Assembly (NCBI RefSeq): GCF_027942865.1
Contig: NC_134528.1
Location: forward strand, 6,691,586-6,755,585
DNA length: 64,000 nucleotides
Direction of reading: 5' to 3'
Origin: Odontesthes bonariensis
Lineage: Eukaryota; Chordata; Actinopteri; Atheriniformes; Atherinopsidae
Shown here one piece after another: positions 41,201-50,900 of this stretch; position 1 is the stretch's first letter; each line of letters starts with the position of its first letter. The notes beneath the pieces are model-generated. The model saw only the letters and a program-made list of their open reading frames with translations. It had not been told where the DNA came from and ran no database searches. Made by a program: the position numbers and the translations under genes.

Positions 41201-44200
41201 AACACACTGGACAAAGTTCAAGAGGAGAAACAAAACAAACTTTTTTTCGAGTTGAAGTTTGGTTGAGCTGGGAGACAATAAAACAAACCTTGTTATGGGG
41301 GCTGTGCCAGCACCATAACTACCTTCCTGTTGTTATGCTCTAATCCCCTGAGTTCAAGCCTGTTTTAATGATGTCATGGCAGAGAGAAGTGCTGATGTTG
41401 TACCTAAGACGTGGTATAATTAAATTACATCTAACAAACAAGTTAGATCTCAGCGCAGCAGATTATCTGTTTCTAGAAGCGTTCCCCAGTAACATCCAAC
41501 ACTTCACATCCCCCTCCTGCACAAATACAACACTTTTAGAACACTTTTAGGACAAGGCGAGGCTGCGTCGCAGTGTCAGCTGTTTCTGCTCTTACGTTTA
41601 GGGCTTGCTTAAGAAACACTGGCCACCAACAGCAAGCACGCAAATGTTTCAATCAGCCAACACTGAGCGAGGAGACACCTCTGCAGGTTCCCAGTCACGA
41701 TGCTCATTAGCATTTGCACTGCCTTCATCATCGTTCCACATTCTGCTAAATGGTCTCCAAGGGGGACCAGTTGAAAGCAAGAGCTAATGGTAAATATGGC
41801 CCCAATGGAGCTTCAACATATGCTGTTTTCTTCTTATATTATCTAGTAAAAACCCGAGTAAAAATGATGCGCATAAATTCAAGTATCACACATAATTTTA
41901 AAAGATATAATTGCTAGTTGCTGCCATAAATGTAATTCTTAGTTTTTACTCAAGTAAGGCAGATGCATTAAAAGACTTAATTACCATGAGCATGAATGCT
42001 TCACATATTGAAAGTGTTCGACAGCTCTGCAGTTGCTGATAGGAAATTAACCTCGGGCATTCTCTGAAGCAAGGGTCTCACACGTTTGACTATAGAATAG
42101 TTTTCTATCGTAGCATTTGTTAGAAAGGTCACTCTCAGGTCTGACTCATCCCCGTATTCAATTACAAATGAAATGTGACATTTGAGCTTTACCAACTCTT
42201 TTTACAAAAAAAGAGCCTCTGGCTTTACTGAGGTCCCTGCAGATACCTTATCTGTGCATGCTCATGACTGGCAGGAAGGGGCTTTGAAAACCAAGACGAC
42301 GGCTCTTCTCCCACACAAGCGCACACACACTGACCCCATCAGTCACTCAAACGCACAGATAAAGAGTAAAGGATGGCCATCTCACCTGGTCGTCCACTCT
42401 GTGGGCCACAATCGTGGCTCCCTCCTCCTGCTCAGCATCACTGAGGGGTCGGATCCTCAAGGCAACCTGCAGCACAAAGAGTGAACTCAGTCGTCCTTGG
42501 ATTTCATCAAAACAGAGATATTCGATTTACTGAATTCGTAGTACAGAAAATCCAGCTTGGGCCAGATGGGAAAGGTGACACTGACAGCACACAGGAGTAT
42601 TCCATCTCCTACAATAAATGAATTTAAAAAGGTTGGGCCAGATTCTGAGCTGATGCAGTTTCTGGAGTTGCACTTGAGGATGGAAAAATTTAAGGGTCAC
42701 TTGTTTGACTGCATGAAAATGTATCGCAAGAGAGAGAAATCAGGCTTAATTGTCAGTTATAGCATGTGTGTGAATTCCTCTGATCTTTCAAAGAGGGAGT
42801 TTGCTTGTTGTTTTTTCAAATGTTTTAAGGCATTTTGCAAAGGAAGTGAGTAATCCTTTCTGACGCTCTGTACGAAATTATTCACAAAGACGCCATTGGG
42901 GATTATTTAAATGACAGAAAGCATGCATTTTGAAGATGGATCACGTTAAAGACACTGGCACCTAATCTCCAAATTGGAGTAAAACAAGACGACTCACAAT
43001 AGCCCAAATTCGAGGAGATGCAATTTGACAACCGAATGACAAGTGTTTTAAATGTCATGCACGGGATGCCAAATTTTGCTTCATACAACTGAAGAAACAG
43101 TACATAATGAAAACGCTTGCATTTATTCTGATCCTGGCTTTACACCAATCACTTCTGAACGTTTTTTCTGGGTACATTTTGTACATTATTCCCACTAATG
43201 TCTTCTTTCTTCTCCAGTTACGCAGCCTAATCACATCCAACTCAGGTGAACTGAATTAAAAATTGTTCTTGGATGTAGACATATGTTACATGTTGCTCGG
43301 ACTGTCAAAGTTGATGACCACCTACAGGGAAACTAAATAAATGGATCTGCAAGCAAATCCTTCACACCAATTGATGTCCAAAGTGCCTTGAGTGGTGAAC
43401 GAGACAAAAAAAATAAATAAAAAATACAGCCAATTTACCATTCACAATCTGCAAAGCTGAATTTGAATGAAACGGTTAACTGTTGCAGAGTGGGAATTAT
43501 AAATGCTAAACAGCCTCGGGCAGACAAATTAGTGGAGGGCTGTATTATTACATTAAATTCATTCAGAGATTTCATGCTGTTAGCCTGTGCATGCATGCTT
43601 TAGTTCCATGAAAACATTTAGAGGTCAGTAGAAAGGGGTTTGATGGTAATGAACTGGGATGAACACAGAGAATTTGAACAGCAGTGGACATAGACCCAGT
43701 GTAAAGCCTTATGACTCATACGTGCCTAAGTGTAGTAATAAGTGTGCTCCACATTGTGGGCATGTCTCTCACAGCAAGAGCAAACATGCTGATCCACATT
43801 AGCTTCACCGAGGCACCGGATTTTAATAAAGTACCGTCTCTTGTCAGAAGCCTGTAGAAGGTGTATTACATGCTGGATAAGAGAGGCCCGGCAGCTGAAA
43901 CAGCCACCTCAATAATTCAGGGATGCAGTGCAGAACACAGGGCAGGCAGTGTGAGGGCAAACTGAGCTTATAATACAAGCAGCAGACGCTGTTCTGAGCT
44001 ATGATAAGAAACTACAGCAGGAAAAGAGAAAAGTACACATGGTGGCCACACTTATCTTACTTTTCTTAAGCCTATTATGTTGTTGGTTAATATGTTTCAG
44101 CTCGGAGGTCACTGGGGACGGTGGTGCTGTACTGGGTTTCATTATGTTTAGATGAGTTACTAATATTTATGTCAAACTCATGTACACCTCTCAAGATAGT

Positions 44201-44579
44201 GCTGTTCAGAACAACACGACATTTTACTGAAATGAGATAAGTCAAATTTGAAGAAGTCACAGAATCTTACCAAAAAAACAGAGAAAAATGACAGGTACCA
44301 TAAAAGATATAAGAGCTGTACTGTATCACGTTTTTTTACCAGCTAAAACGGCCACCAGGTCTTCAACTAGCAGATTTCCGGCTTAGATTGTAATGAAAGG
44401 TGGTCATTTTCTGTTGATTGCTGCTTTCTGTACAGCTTATTTGATTCGAGTGCATCAACTCATCAAACTTGCTAAGTAAAGATTTTTTCACGAGGACTTA
44501 AAAACATCACGAAAAACAACCGTTTTCAGTTTAAACTTACAGTTAGTTGGTGGTCTTTTGATTCCCCCGTGTCCTTCAT
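10783..44579 (-). CDS. kif19: Kinesin family member 19 (kinesin-8), complete, 20 coding exons, 1015 residues
   Basis: KIF19 is a plus-end kinesin that also depolymerises microtubules at the tips of motile cilia and so limits cilium length. Exons (minus strand): 44579-44541, 42466-42386, 25879-25769, 25662-25575, 24884-24748, 20838-20713, 20619-20425, 18125-17979, 17881-17759, 17509-17353, 17235-17061, 16654-16456, 16333-16063, 15919-15795, 15703-15540, 15445-15346, 14905-14782, 13193-12805, 12660-12492, 10910-10783. The frame is open throughout. Motor motifs are intact: P-loop GPTGCGKT (104-111), switch I NQTSSRSH (214-221), switch II DLAGSE (250-255). The long loop 2 (DPMEDPDDI) is as in mammalian KIF19. 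Coiled-coil-prone segments follow at about 355-600, with conserved VKAARRRS (801-808) and [13 protein letters not shown] near 904-916. The start MKDTGESKD matches the mammalian MKDSGDSKD. Length is close to human (about 998). One intron has a GC donor. Confidence 0.95.
10958..11410. mobile_element. Non-autonomous hAT element (453 bp) in the last kif19 intron
   Basis: The element starts TAGGGCTGAGC and ends GCTACAGCCCTA, giving terminal inverted repeats TAGGGCTG. It is flanked by a near-perfect 8-bp direct repeat, ACGGTTAC at 10950-10957 and ATGGTTAC at 11411-11418, the target-site length expected for hAT transposons. Both ends carry subterminal TATCG-rich motifs. There is no transposase coding capacity, so it is a MITE. 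It lies in the intron between exons 10910 and 12492. Confidence 0.75.
18126..20424 (-). other. kif19: kif19 intron between the switch II exon and the following motor exon
   Basis: This 2.3-kb intron has donor CAG|GTTTGT and an acceptor ending TTCAG. It holds AT-rich unique-looking sequence and no supported exon or named repeat. Confidence 0.6.
20839..24747 (-). other. kif19: kif19 intron with a GC-AG splice pair (3909 nt)
   Basis: The exon ends TATCTCGAG and the intron starts GCAAGT; the next exon starts ATCTACAATGAG after TTTATAG. Joining at the GC donor gives [13 protein letters not shown], exactly the kinesin sequence. No GT nearby gives an in-frame product without extra residues. The intron holds a diverged tandem duplication at 24151-24301 and poly-T at 21179-21194. 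Confidence 0.8.
24151..24301. repeat. Diverged tandem duplication (about 50-bp unit)
   Basis: TGCACA...TGTTTG(T/C)TGTGA(T/C)GAGCA...TTTAT..TTGAC occurs at about 24151-24200 and again at 24250-24301, same orientation, period about 99 bp, roughly three-quarters identical by eye. It is intronic in kif19. Confidence 0.45.
29098..29126. repeat. Poly(A) tract
   Basis: An uninterrupted A run of about 29 bases on the plus strand in kif19 intron 2. No upstream open frame marks it as a retroposed gene copy. Confidence 0.8.
29768..29840 (-). mobile_element. Fragment of a fish LINE 3' tail, reverse orientation
   Basis: On the minus strand the segment reads ATCCGTCCATTTTCTATACCCGCTTAATCC, then a G-run, then ATCCCAGCTG. 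I recognise it as the 3' tail of a very common teleost retroelement; a second copy in the opposite orientation lies at 46272-46370. The exact LINE clade is uncertain. Confidence 0.5.
34139..34162. repeat. Poly(A) tract
   Basis: A run of about 23 A on the plus strand within kif19 intron 2. Confidence 0.75.
34553..34589. repeat. Perfect 17-bp inverted repeat with a 3-nt loop
   Basis: The left arm CATTATCTTTATGCCAC and right arm GTGGCATAAAGATAATG are exact reverse complements separated by TGT. This would form a stable hairpin in DNA or in the intronic RNA. It is too short for a normal microRNA precursor on its own. Confidence 0.85.
38214..38250. repeat. Poly(A) tract followed by an ATT-rich microsatellite
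   Basis: A run of about 37 A on the plus strand, with an (ATT)n stretch about 110 bp downstream (38362-38380). Intronic in kif19. Confidence 0.8.
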
Positions 44580-44989
44580 GTTTGCTTTCAGTTAAAGTGA
44601 GGGATAACGAGCATCAACAGCAGTCGGAGTACTGGACCATCCTGCTCCGTAGTGTTGGTACCTGCTCACTTCACCCAAAACCGTCTGCAGCCCAACGTCC
44701 ACACTCCACAAGTAACGGCTGGTGCCTGAAAGTAGTCCCTCACAGTCTCTCAGTTCCACAAGGCGTAACAACTGACCTAGCAACCACGGGTGTATTTTTT
44801 TTTTCTTAACGAGCTGTCTAACTCCCAGACAGCTACTCTCTCCTCCCCTCTTTATCCGTCAAAGTCGGTCGACACTCCCCCTTTTCCTCCTCCTCCTCTT
44901 CTCAGCAGCTTGGAAGCACGAGCACAAAATTCACCCACCTCCTCAACGTAAAGCTGAAGAGAGGCGGGTACCGGCGGCCGCGGCTCACC
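44580..44989 (-). other. kif19: kif19 5' UTR region and candidate first intron
   Basis: On the minus strand a strong donor AACAG|GTGAGC gives an exon end at 44989, and an acceptor-like AACTGAAAG lies just before CAAACATG at the start codon. A non-coding first exon above 44989 joined to the ATG exon is therefore likely. An X-box-like sequence, ACTGACCTAGCAAC, is at 44771-44784. Confidence 0.45.
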
Positions 44990-45160
44990 TGTTACATTCA
45001 CTCCCCTGTCCGCCTCCGCTCCAGTCCGCTGCTCGGGTGCTTCAGCCGTTGGTCTGTTTGTTTCTGAGCGTGTTTGTGTGTCAACGGCTAAGGTGCGTGT
45101 TGTCCCTGGAGATCCGAAGCTCCCGGCAGTATCAAGTCAAGTACTGCAAAATAGCCGTGC
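44990..45160 (-). promoter_or_regulatory. kif19: Probable kif19 promoter and non-coding exon 1
   Basis: Sequence around 44940-45130 is GC- and CpG-richer than its surroundings, including GCGGCCGC at 44974-44982, and lies directly above the inferred exon 1 donor at 44989. Below it is the kif19 start codon; above it the DNA becomes AT-rich again. No TATA box is clear. The start site is inferred to be near 45050-45130. Confidence 0.4.
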
Positions 45161-45468
45161 ACTTCCGATTATAAAATAAAACCTCTCAGTGAGACAGTTT
45201 CCGTTACTTTAAATGTTTGTTTCATGTGAACATTGCTCGATTTAACTGTAACGTCTTAAATGTTTCACAGTACCATATATTGTACGTCCAAAAATGTATG
45301 GTTTGCTCTCTGTAACTGAGACAATTTAACCGTCGCTTCTTTTCTTTTTTTCTGTTTGAAAAACTCAGTTTGAAACGATGGACCTGCTGTTGAGCCAAAT
45401 TGATCTAAATGATCAATAAATCAATATTTTAACCATCTTAACGACATAAAAAATATGTCAAGTGTGAC

Positions 45469-45469
45469 T

Positions 45470-45498
<29 letters not shown>
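45469..45498. repeat. Poly(T) tract
   Basis: An uninterrupted T run of about 30 bases next to the left end of the piggyBac-like element. Confidence 0.8.
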
Positions 45499-45502
<4 letters not shown>

Positions 45503-45518
45503 GATTTTAAATTCTTAC

Positions 45519-46144
45519 ATCCTTGTACGGTTTTCACTTTTGGGACCCTCTGGTGTCCCTCGGGTCAAATTGACCCGGGACATATTTGGGGCTTTAAAAA
45601 CAATTCTAACATAACATTTTACTTCATAAAACATTAACATATCTTTATCTCAATTTCAAACAACTGACGTAACATATATGTTTAATTAATACAATCAGTC
45701 TCTACTAGAACGCAATTAACAATGGAAGCGTGACTACTCTTTTTTGTCACAAGGTTCTAATCTATGTGCCTGACTCTAAATATTTTGGTCATACTGATGG
45801 TGGAAGACTGTAGGCCTACTGTGATTTAGAAGATAGTGCGAGAACATCTAAAAAAGAAAGTGAGAACAAACAGCTTGTCTGTCCTTTGATGATAATAATG
45901 TAACATTGTGTCTGTGTGGGCATGTTTCTGTCTCTGAGTATGCGGGTCAAACTGACCCAAAGACCATATGAAGGATGTAAATGTGTGGGGTATAGCAGCA
46001 CGTGTGCTCAAAACTTTTTTTTTCCTTGTTTGTACATGTTTATCACAGAAAATAAGCTAAGGCCGTTCAGTTTCAGGTAGAAAAAAATGTACACCATTTT
46101 TCTTCTTTTAAAAATTTGAAACGGGTCCGAATACCATACAAGGG
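45519..46144. mobile_element. PiggyBac-like non-autonomous element in the kif19-ttyh2 interval
   Basis: The right end reads CATACAAGGG followed by TTAA (46145-46148); reversed it is TTAA-CCCTTGTATGGTATTCGGACCC. The left end reads TTAC-ATCCTTGTACGGTTTTC...GGGACCC, so the two ends are inverted repeats next to a TTAA or near-TTAA site. The repeated motif GGGTCAAATTGACCC near the left end, and GGGTCAAACTGACCC near 45945, are typical of such fish elements as I remember them. There is no transposase. Confidence 0.5.
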
Positions 46145-46271
46145 TTAATAAAAGTTTGTCTGGTCAAAGAAGGGAGACTAAATAAAAGAAGCATTTCAAA
46201 GATATATTAATTAATATTAATCATTAAATGTACTTTTTTTTATGGGGGGGTGGGTTATATAGTTAACGTTC

Positions 46272-46370
46272 ATTCATCCATTTTCTACACCCGCCAGGGT
46301 CAGCCTGGAGCCAATCCCAGCTGCCATCGGGTGAGATGCGGGGTACCCCACGGACAGGGTGGACAAGCCG
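46272..46370 (+). mobile_element. Fragment of a fish LINE 3' tail
   Basis: CATTCATCCATTTTCTACACCCGCCAGGGTC, then GGAGCCAATCCCAGCTGCCATCGGGTGAGATGCGGGGTACCCC, is a diverged copy of a very common teleost retroelement tail. The same family is represented at 29768-29840 in reverse. Confidence 0.55.
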
Positions 46371-46942
46371 TAGCATGAAAAGCAGCCATTTTGCGGGCCT
46401 CTGCTGACATCTGCTGGATGAAACTCTTACTTTTTTTTTTTTTTAAGAACTCAATTTCAAATTCAAGTAAAATTCTGGAAAGTTGCCGTCAACACTGAAA
46501 AACATATACAGGTTTTAGACACACGTTCCTATCATGACGTCCTCTTTTTCGGGAATCATTAACATTTAATCAAAAACAATGCTAAACCACAAAATACACA
46601 AATTCTAACAGTATGGCTTCCGAGTTTACTTTCAACACTCGACATGTTTTCTATCTTGTTCTGTGAGTACAATAATAGTTTATGCGATGTTTTCATTTAT
46701 ATTTGACACAATTTCCCAACTTTTTAGCAACTGGCATTGTATTTAAAGGGCAAAAAGAGTGGATTGCACTGGGTTATTCTCGAAGAATTAACTTTAAATC
46801 TTTGGCTTCAAAATAGGAAGTAATTAAAGCAGCCAAATGTTTTTCTACCACTGATTTCCCCCCCCCAAAAAAGGATCAAAGCCGAATGTTTTTGAGGCAC
46901 AACAGCAAAAATCCAGACACATCAAGTTGTACTCAAAGCTGG

Positions 46943-46948
46943 TTTAAT
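46943..46948 (-). terminator. ttyh2: Candidate polyadenylation signal of ttyh2 (ATTAAA variant)
   Basis: TTTAAT on the plus strand reads ATTAAA on the minus strand, about 1 kb below the ttyh2 stop codon at 47933. No canonical AATAAA was seen between them on the minus strand. Weak evidence. Confidence 0.3.
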
Positions 46949-47932
46949 CAACTAACAATCAGACCCTCAAGCTTGGAGTCTCACACAAAATTAAGCACTA
47001 CTCTCAGTGCCTGCACATTTTATCATGCTGAAAGAAACAAAGTATTATTCAAGGAAACTGCATGTATTTAAATCCCTACAAAAAAAAAAGTTAGTTATTA
47101 CAAACGTGCTGTTTGGATGGTTGAATTTGATGAAACCTGAATATCATTAATCAAAATTACAGCAGCGCAACTTCCCATGTCATGGTAGAAATGACGGCTT
47201 CACTGTTGGATTGGGTTATAGACAATATAAAAGAATGACCCTTTAGAAATACAAATAATAATAAAAACAAAAATAGCAAAAATAGTGACCCTATGTGACA
47301 CTGTCACAAAAACTAGAAAAAAATAAAAATGGCACAAAGTTTAGACAAATTAAATTGAGAATAAGACAACTGTCTGCTATTGTACAACATATTTACAGAA
47401 GCCACAGACTCAAGGTAGTCCTGTCTGTGGAGGTTTCAGAGACGTAAAGCTTCGTCTGTAGACATGTTTGCGTGAATTTGTTTTCTCACCGTGACCTCCG
47501 GCAGTGTGCTGCCATTGCTGGGTTTGTGCTTCACAAATATCATGGTACATAGGACGCAGCGTAGCCACGGTTACCTCCGTTTCACCACATTTCATTCTTT
47601 GGAGACCTGGATAGAAGTTTCTGGAAGTGTTACCCACCCAAGTGTTATGAGTCAGACAGAAAAAAATCTCACCGGGAAGCAACTTCAGTTTTTTCAACAT
47701 GATGCAAAAGTTTGTGGGAGGTATCAAGTGGAGCACAAGAACAGTTTAAGAGCAGGTTAAGAATCGTTTAGTAAGTTAGGAGCTTTAAACACAGAGAGAA
47801 CTGTAAATAAATTGTCCCATTGGCCTGCACAGCCTGGAGTCCCAGATTAACCAGATGTTCCACCCTGTCCTCTGTGATGCCTCTAACAGCCACGCGCTCC
47901 TGTCTTGTTGAGGGTGTGCGATGCAAAGTAGT

Positions 47933-50900
47933 CTATGCTTGGAAGTCGTTTCCAAAGTGCCTGCTCTGTTCTTCGGTCATGGACAGATAGGTGGCCCTCA
48001 TGCTGGGAGAGTACTGAGGAGGGAAGACCAACACAAAGACATAACCGAGACGATTACACTGCCATTCTTTGAGCGGATGGTGATGAGCAGAAGACTGAAC
48101 TAGATCAAACGTAAGGAGGGGAAAAGGAGCCTAAAGGAGTCGTCCACTGAAAATATATCTTTTTGAAGATTTAATTCTTGCCTCTGAGACGTCACTAGCA
48201 GAACAGCAGTAACAGCAGGTTTGGATTCACAGCATTTATATAGAATTATCTCTCAATTTCTCTGCCATAATGGCTTATTGTTACTGCAGGGAATTACAAG
48301 CTGGTAACAGTTGCTATCCTCAAAGGAGTAAGAGGGCAATGTTTATTAGCTGCACTTCATGTTTAAAGTAAACCCAAGTTAAATTTCCAGTGGAGTATTC
48401 CTTTAAGACATACGTACATCACAAACTCAAAGAAATCAATTCCTCAACTCATTAAAAAGGCAGTTACCTCATGTTAAAACCTTCCCATGTTAAAAACAGT
48501 TTCTTAAAAAAATCATAGCACTTAATATGACGCCTGCTGCCGAGCACTTAGTGGCAGCACAAGCTTTACAAGACTGCATGCACAGTGAGAGCTGAGTCCA
48601 AGAGACACAGCTACAGTACCACCCTGTGAACACCAGGGGGAGACAAAACCCTTGCTACGTGAAAGAAACTGCCTGGAATGAGGACAGGTTGTGGGGATGA
48701 AAGCCATGCCAAACAGGAAAAACTACACAGGAACCAAAGTTATGTGAGGTGACAGGGAGGTAACATATGGAGATACTGTACAACGGAGGAAGAGGAAGTG
48801 AGTTTATCCTGAGGAAGAGTAGAAAAGACTTACTCGGTTTCTATACTGCTGAGAGTATATCTCCAAAAGTTGATTAAAATAAGAGGATATATAGAAATGA
48901 AAGATACAAACAAACACACACACAAACACAAACACATGACAAACAAACAAATAAAAAATATATAAAAGAAGCTGTTAGCAGAAGACGACTGCATGGTGCT
49001 GCACAGTTGTAGTCATGAGGGAGAACTGAAATATGCATTTCTTGCTGGTGTTAATTAGGAAACAAATAAGGCAGAGAACATTCTGTTTTCTGTTTCATGT
49101 CCAAGTAGAATCGTGAGCTGAAGGATGATTATGATGACTGAATTAAAAAAAAGAACATTTATATATATATTAGTATTTTACATTTATAACTGTATGAATT
49201 ATGTCATAAAAACTTCAAATATCATATCATAAAAAAAGTTTTTTGCTATAAATGTCTTTCTAATACATTTCAAACTAACAAGCTTTGGACTGATATAAGT
49301 ACACCTGAAAATAAGATGTTATCAAAGAGTCGTGCCCAATGAAAATTGAATTCAACACATTTCTATTTTTATCTCTGTGACATAACAGTAGATGTGTGGC
49401 CCAGCGTGGTTGTGAAATAAACCAGTGAGGTGGAAAATCTTGAGCGACAACAGCCAAAGAGTTACGACCTGTGTCACTTTCTCTTGGGAATGGGGCCTGA
49501 AAGAGGTTAAATGGTGCTCTGTCCATATCAAATATTAACCACATTACTTCTCCTCTCCTTGCTCTGGCACTAAAAGTCAGCGTCCTGTAAGTTATGGACA
49601 GCTGAGAAAGGCACAGTGTCTCATTAAATACTACGAGGATTCCTTGAAAAAAAGTAGATTAAGTCAAAGAAAGGATTTTAAATGTGGCTTTACATTTGAG
49701 TGGGGCAAAGGCAAGCATTAAAAAAGCTGAGCCACTGAGGGAATTTCTGCTGCTTTATAAATGTGTTAGCTCTGAGGGGAAATAACATCATAGGAAGGAC
49801 TTGGCCTCTGGGACCCAACGCACCGAGGGGGGTGGAGATCCTCGTCCTATCAGAGGCACGTTCTCGTACCGCGGGTTCCCCCCAAAAAGAGCTGTCTGGT
49901 TCCTGGTAGACAAAAGAAAAAAAGCCGCTCAGCTGCCAGAGATTCTCATGGACGAATGGGTATCATTATCCAGATACTGTAGCTTTCGCTCACTCACATG
50001 TACTCAGACATGGGGGCGTTGGAGACGGTAGGAGCAGGTGGGTGCAGGCTGTTCTGGCTGCCCATGCTGCTGCTGTAGCTGCAGAAGCTGTGCATGTTGG
50101 GGTGGCTGGGGTTCTGGGAGCCTATCCTCCTCGCCCGAGGGTTAAACGGGTCCTCCTCATCAATGTCGTCGTAATCTTGCTCCCTTGATGAGGAGGGGAA
50201 AAGTAATGTTTCTTTGGTGCAGCTACGATACGAGCTCAGAGATGCTTTCAAATGTCATAAATGTGACCAGTTTCTTTTATTATTTTGCTCTTAAACAACT
50301 GGGAGCAAGGACTCGTCCTTCAGAGATTCAAATGTACTTTAAATGTAAAAACAATTTTCATTTAAAAGAACAAAGAATACAAAAGATATATTTAATTCTG
50401 TGACCAGTTCATTTAAAATGATATTTTGAAGACAAACACCTTCTACTCATGTAACATAATTAGCATTTTTGTACATAAAAATGGTCAAACACATGCATCT
50501 TAAACAGTACAGCATGTAATGCGCATAATGCGACTGGTGCTTTGTGTTAAAACGAGGATGCTTAGTTAAGAAGACTAGCCTGAGAACAAACTGACCTGCA
50601 GGCAATTTGCCTCCAAGCCCTGGGAATGGCACACAGCATGACAGTGAAGGCACAGGCAGCAAGGATGGAGAAGAGGCAGAGGTACAGCACACCCTCCACC
50701 CCGTCGTAGCACACCCCCACCATTGCATCCAGGTAGTCCTACAGAGGCCAAACAGAGAACATGAACACCAACAGAAAGGCAACAATAGTTTCCTTGTTGC
50801 CCTCATTCTAGTTGCCATGTTTGAATTCACAGCAGGCAAAAAGAAACAAAGATGAAGACGCACTTGGAGCTGTAGTGTGTGTGTGTCATCTCCAAGAGGA

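Larger units (their letters stand above)
25880..42385 (-). other. kif19: 16.5-kb second coding intron of kif19
   Basis: It separates the exon ending VAHRVDDQ (42386) from the one starting MVVLMDP (25879). It holds no supported exon. Contents recognised: a LINE-tail fragment near 29768-29840, poly-A tracts at 29098-29126, 34139-34162 and 38214-38250, a perfect 17-bp hairpin at 34553-34589 and an ATT repeat near 38362-38380. A 170-codon plus-strand open frame at 33260-33772 is not recognisable. Conserved regulatory elements would be expected in so large an early intron, but they cannot be identified from one sequence. Confidence 0.6.
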
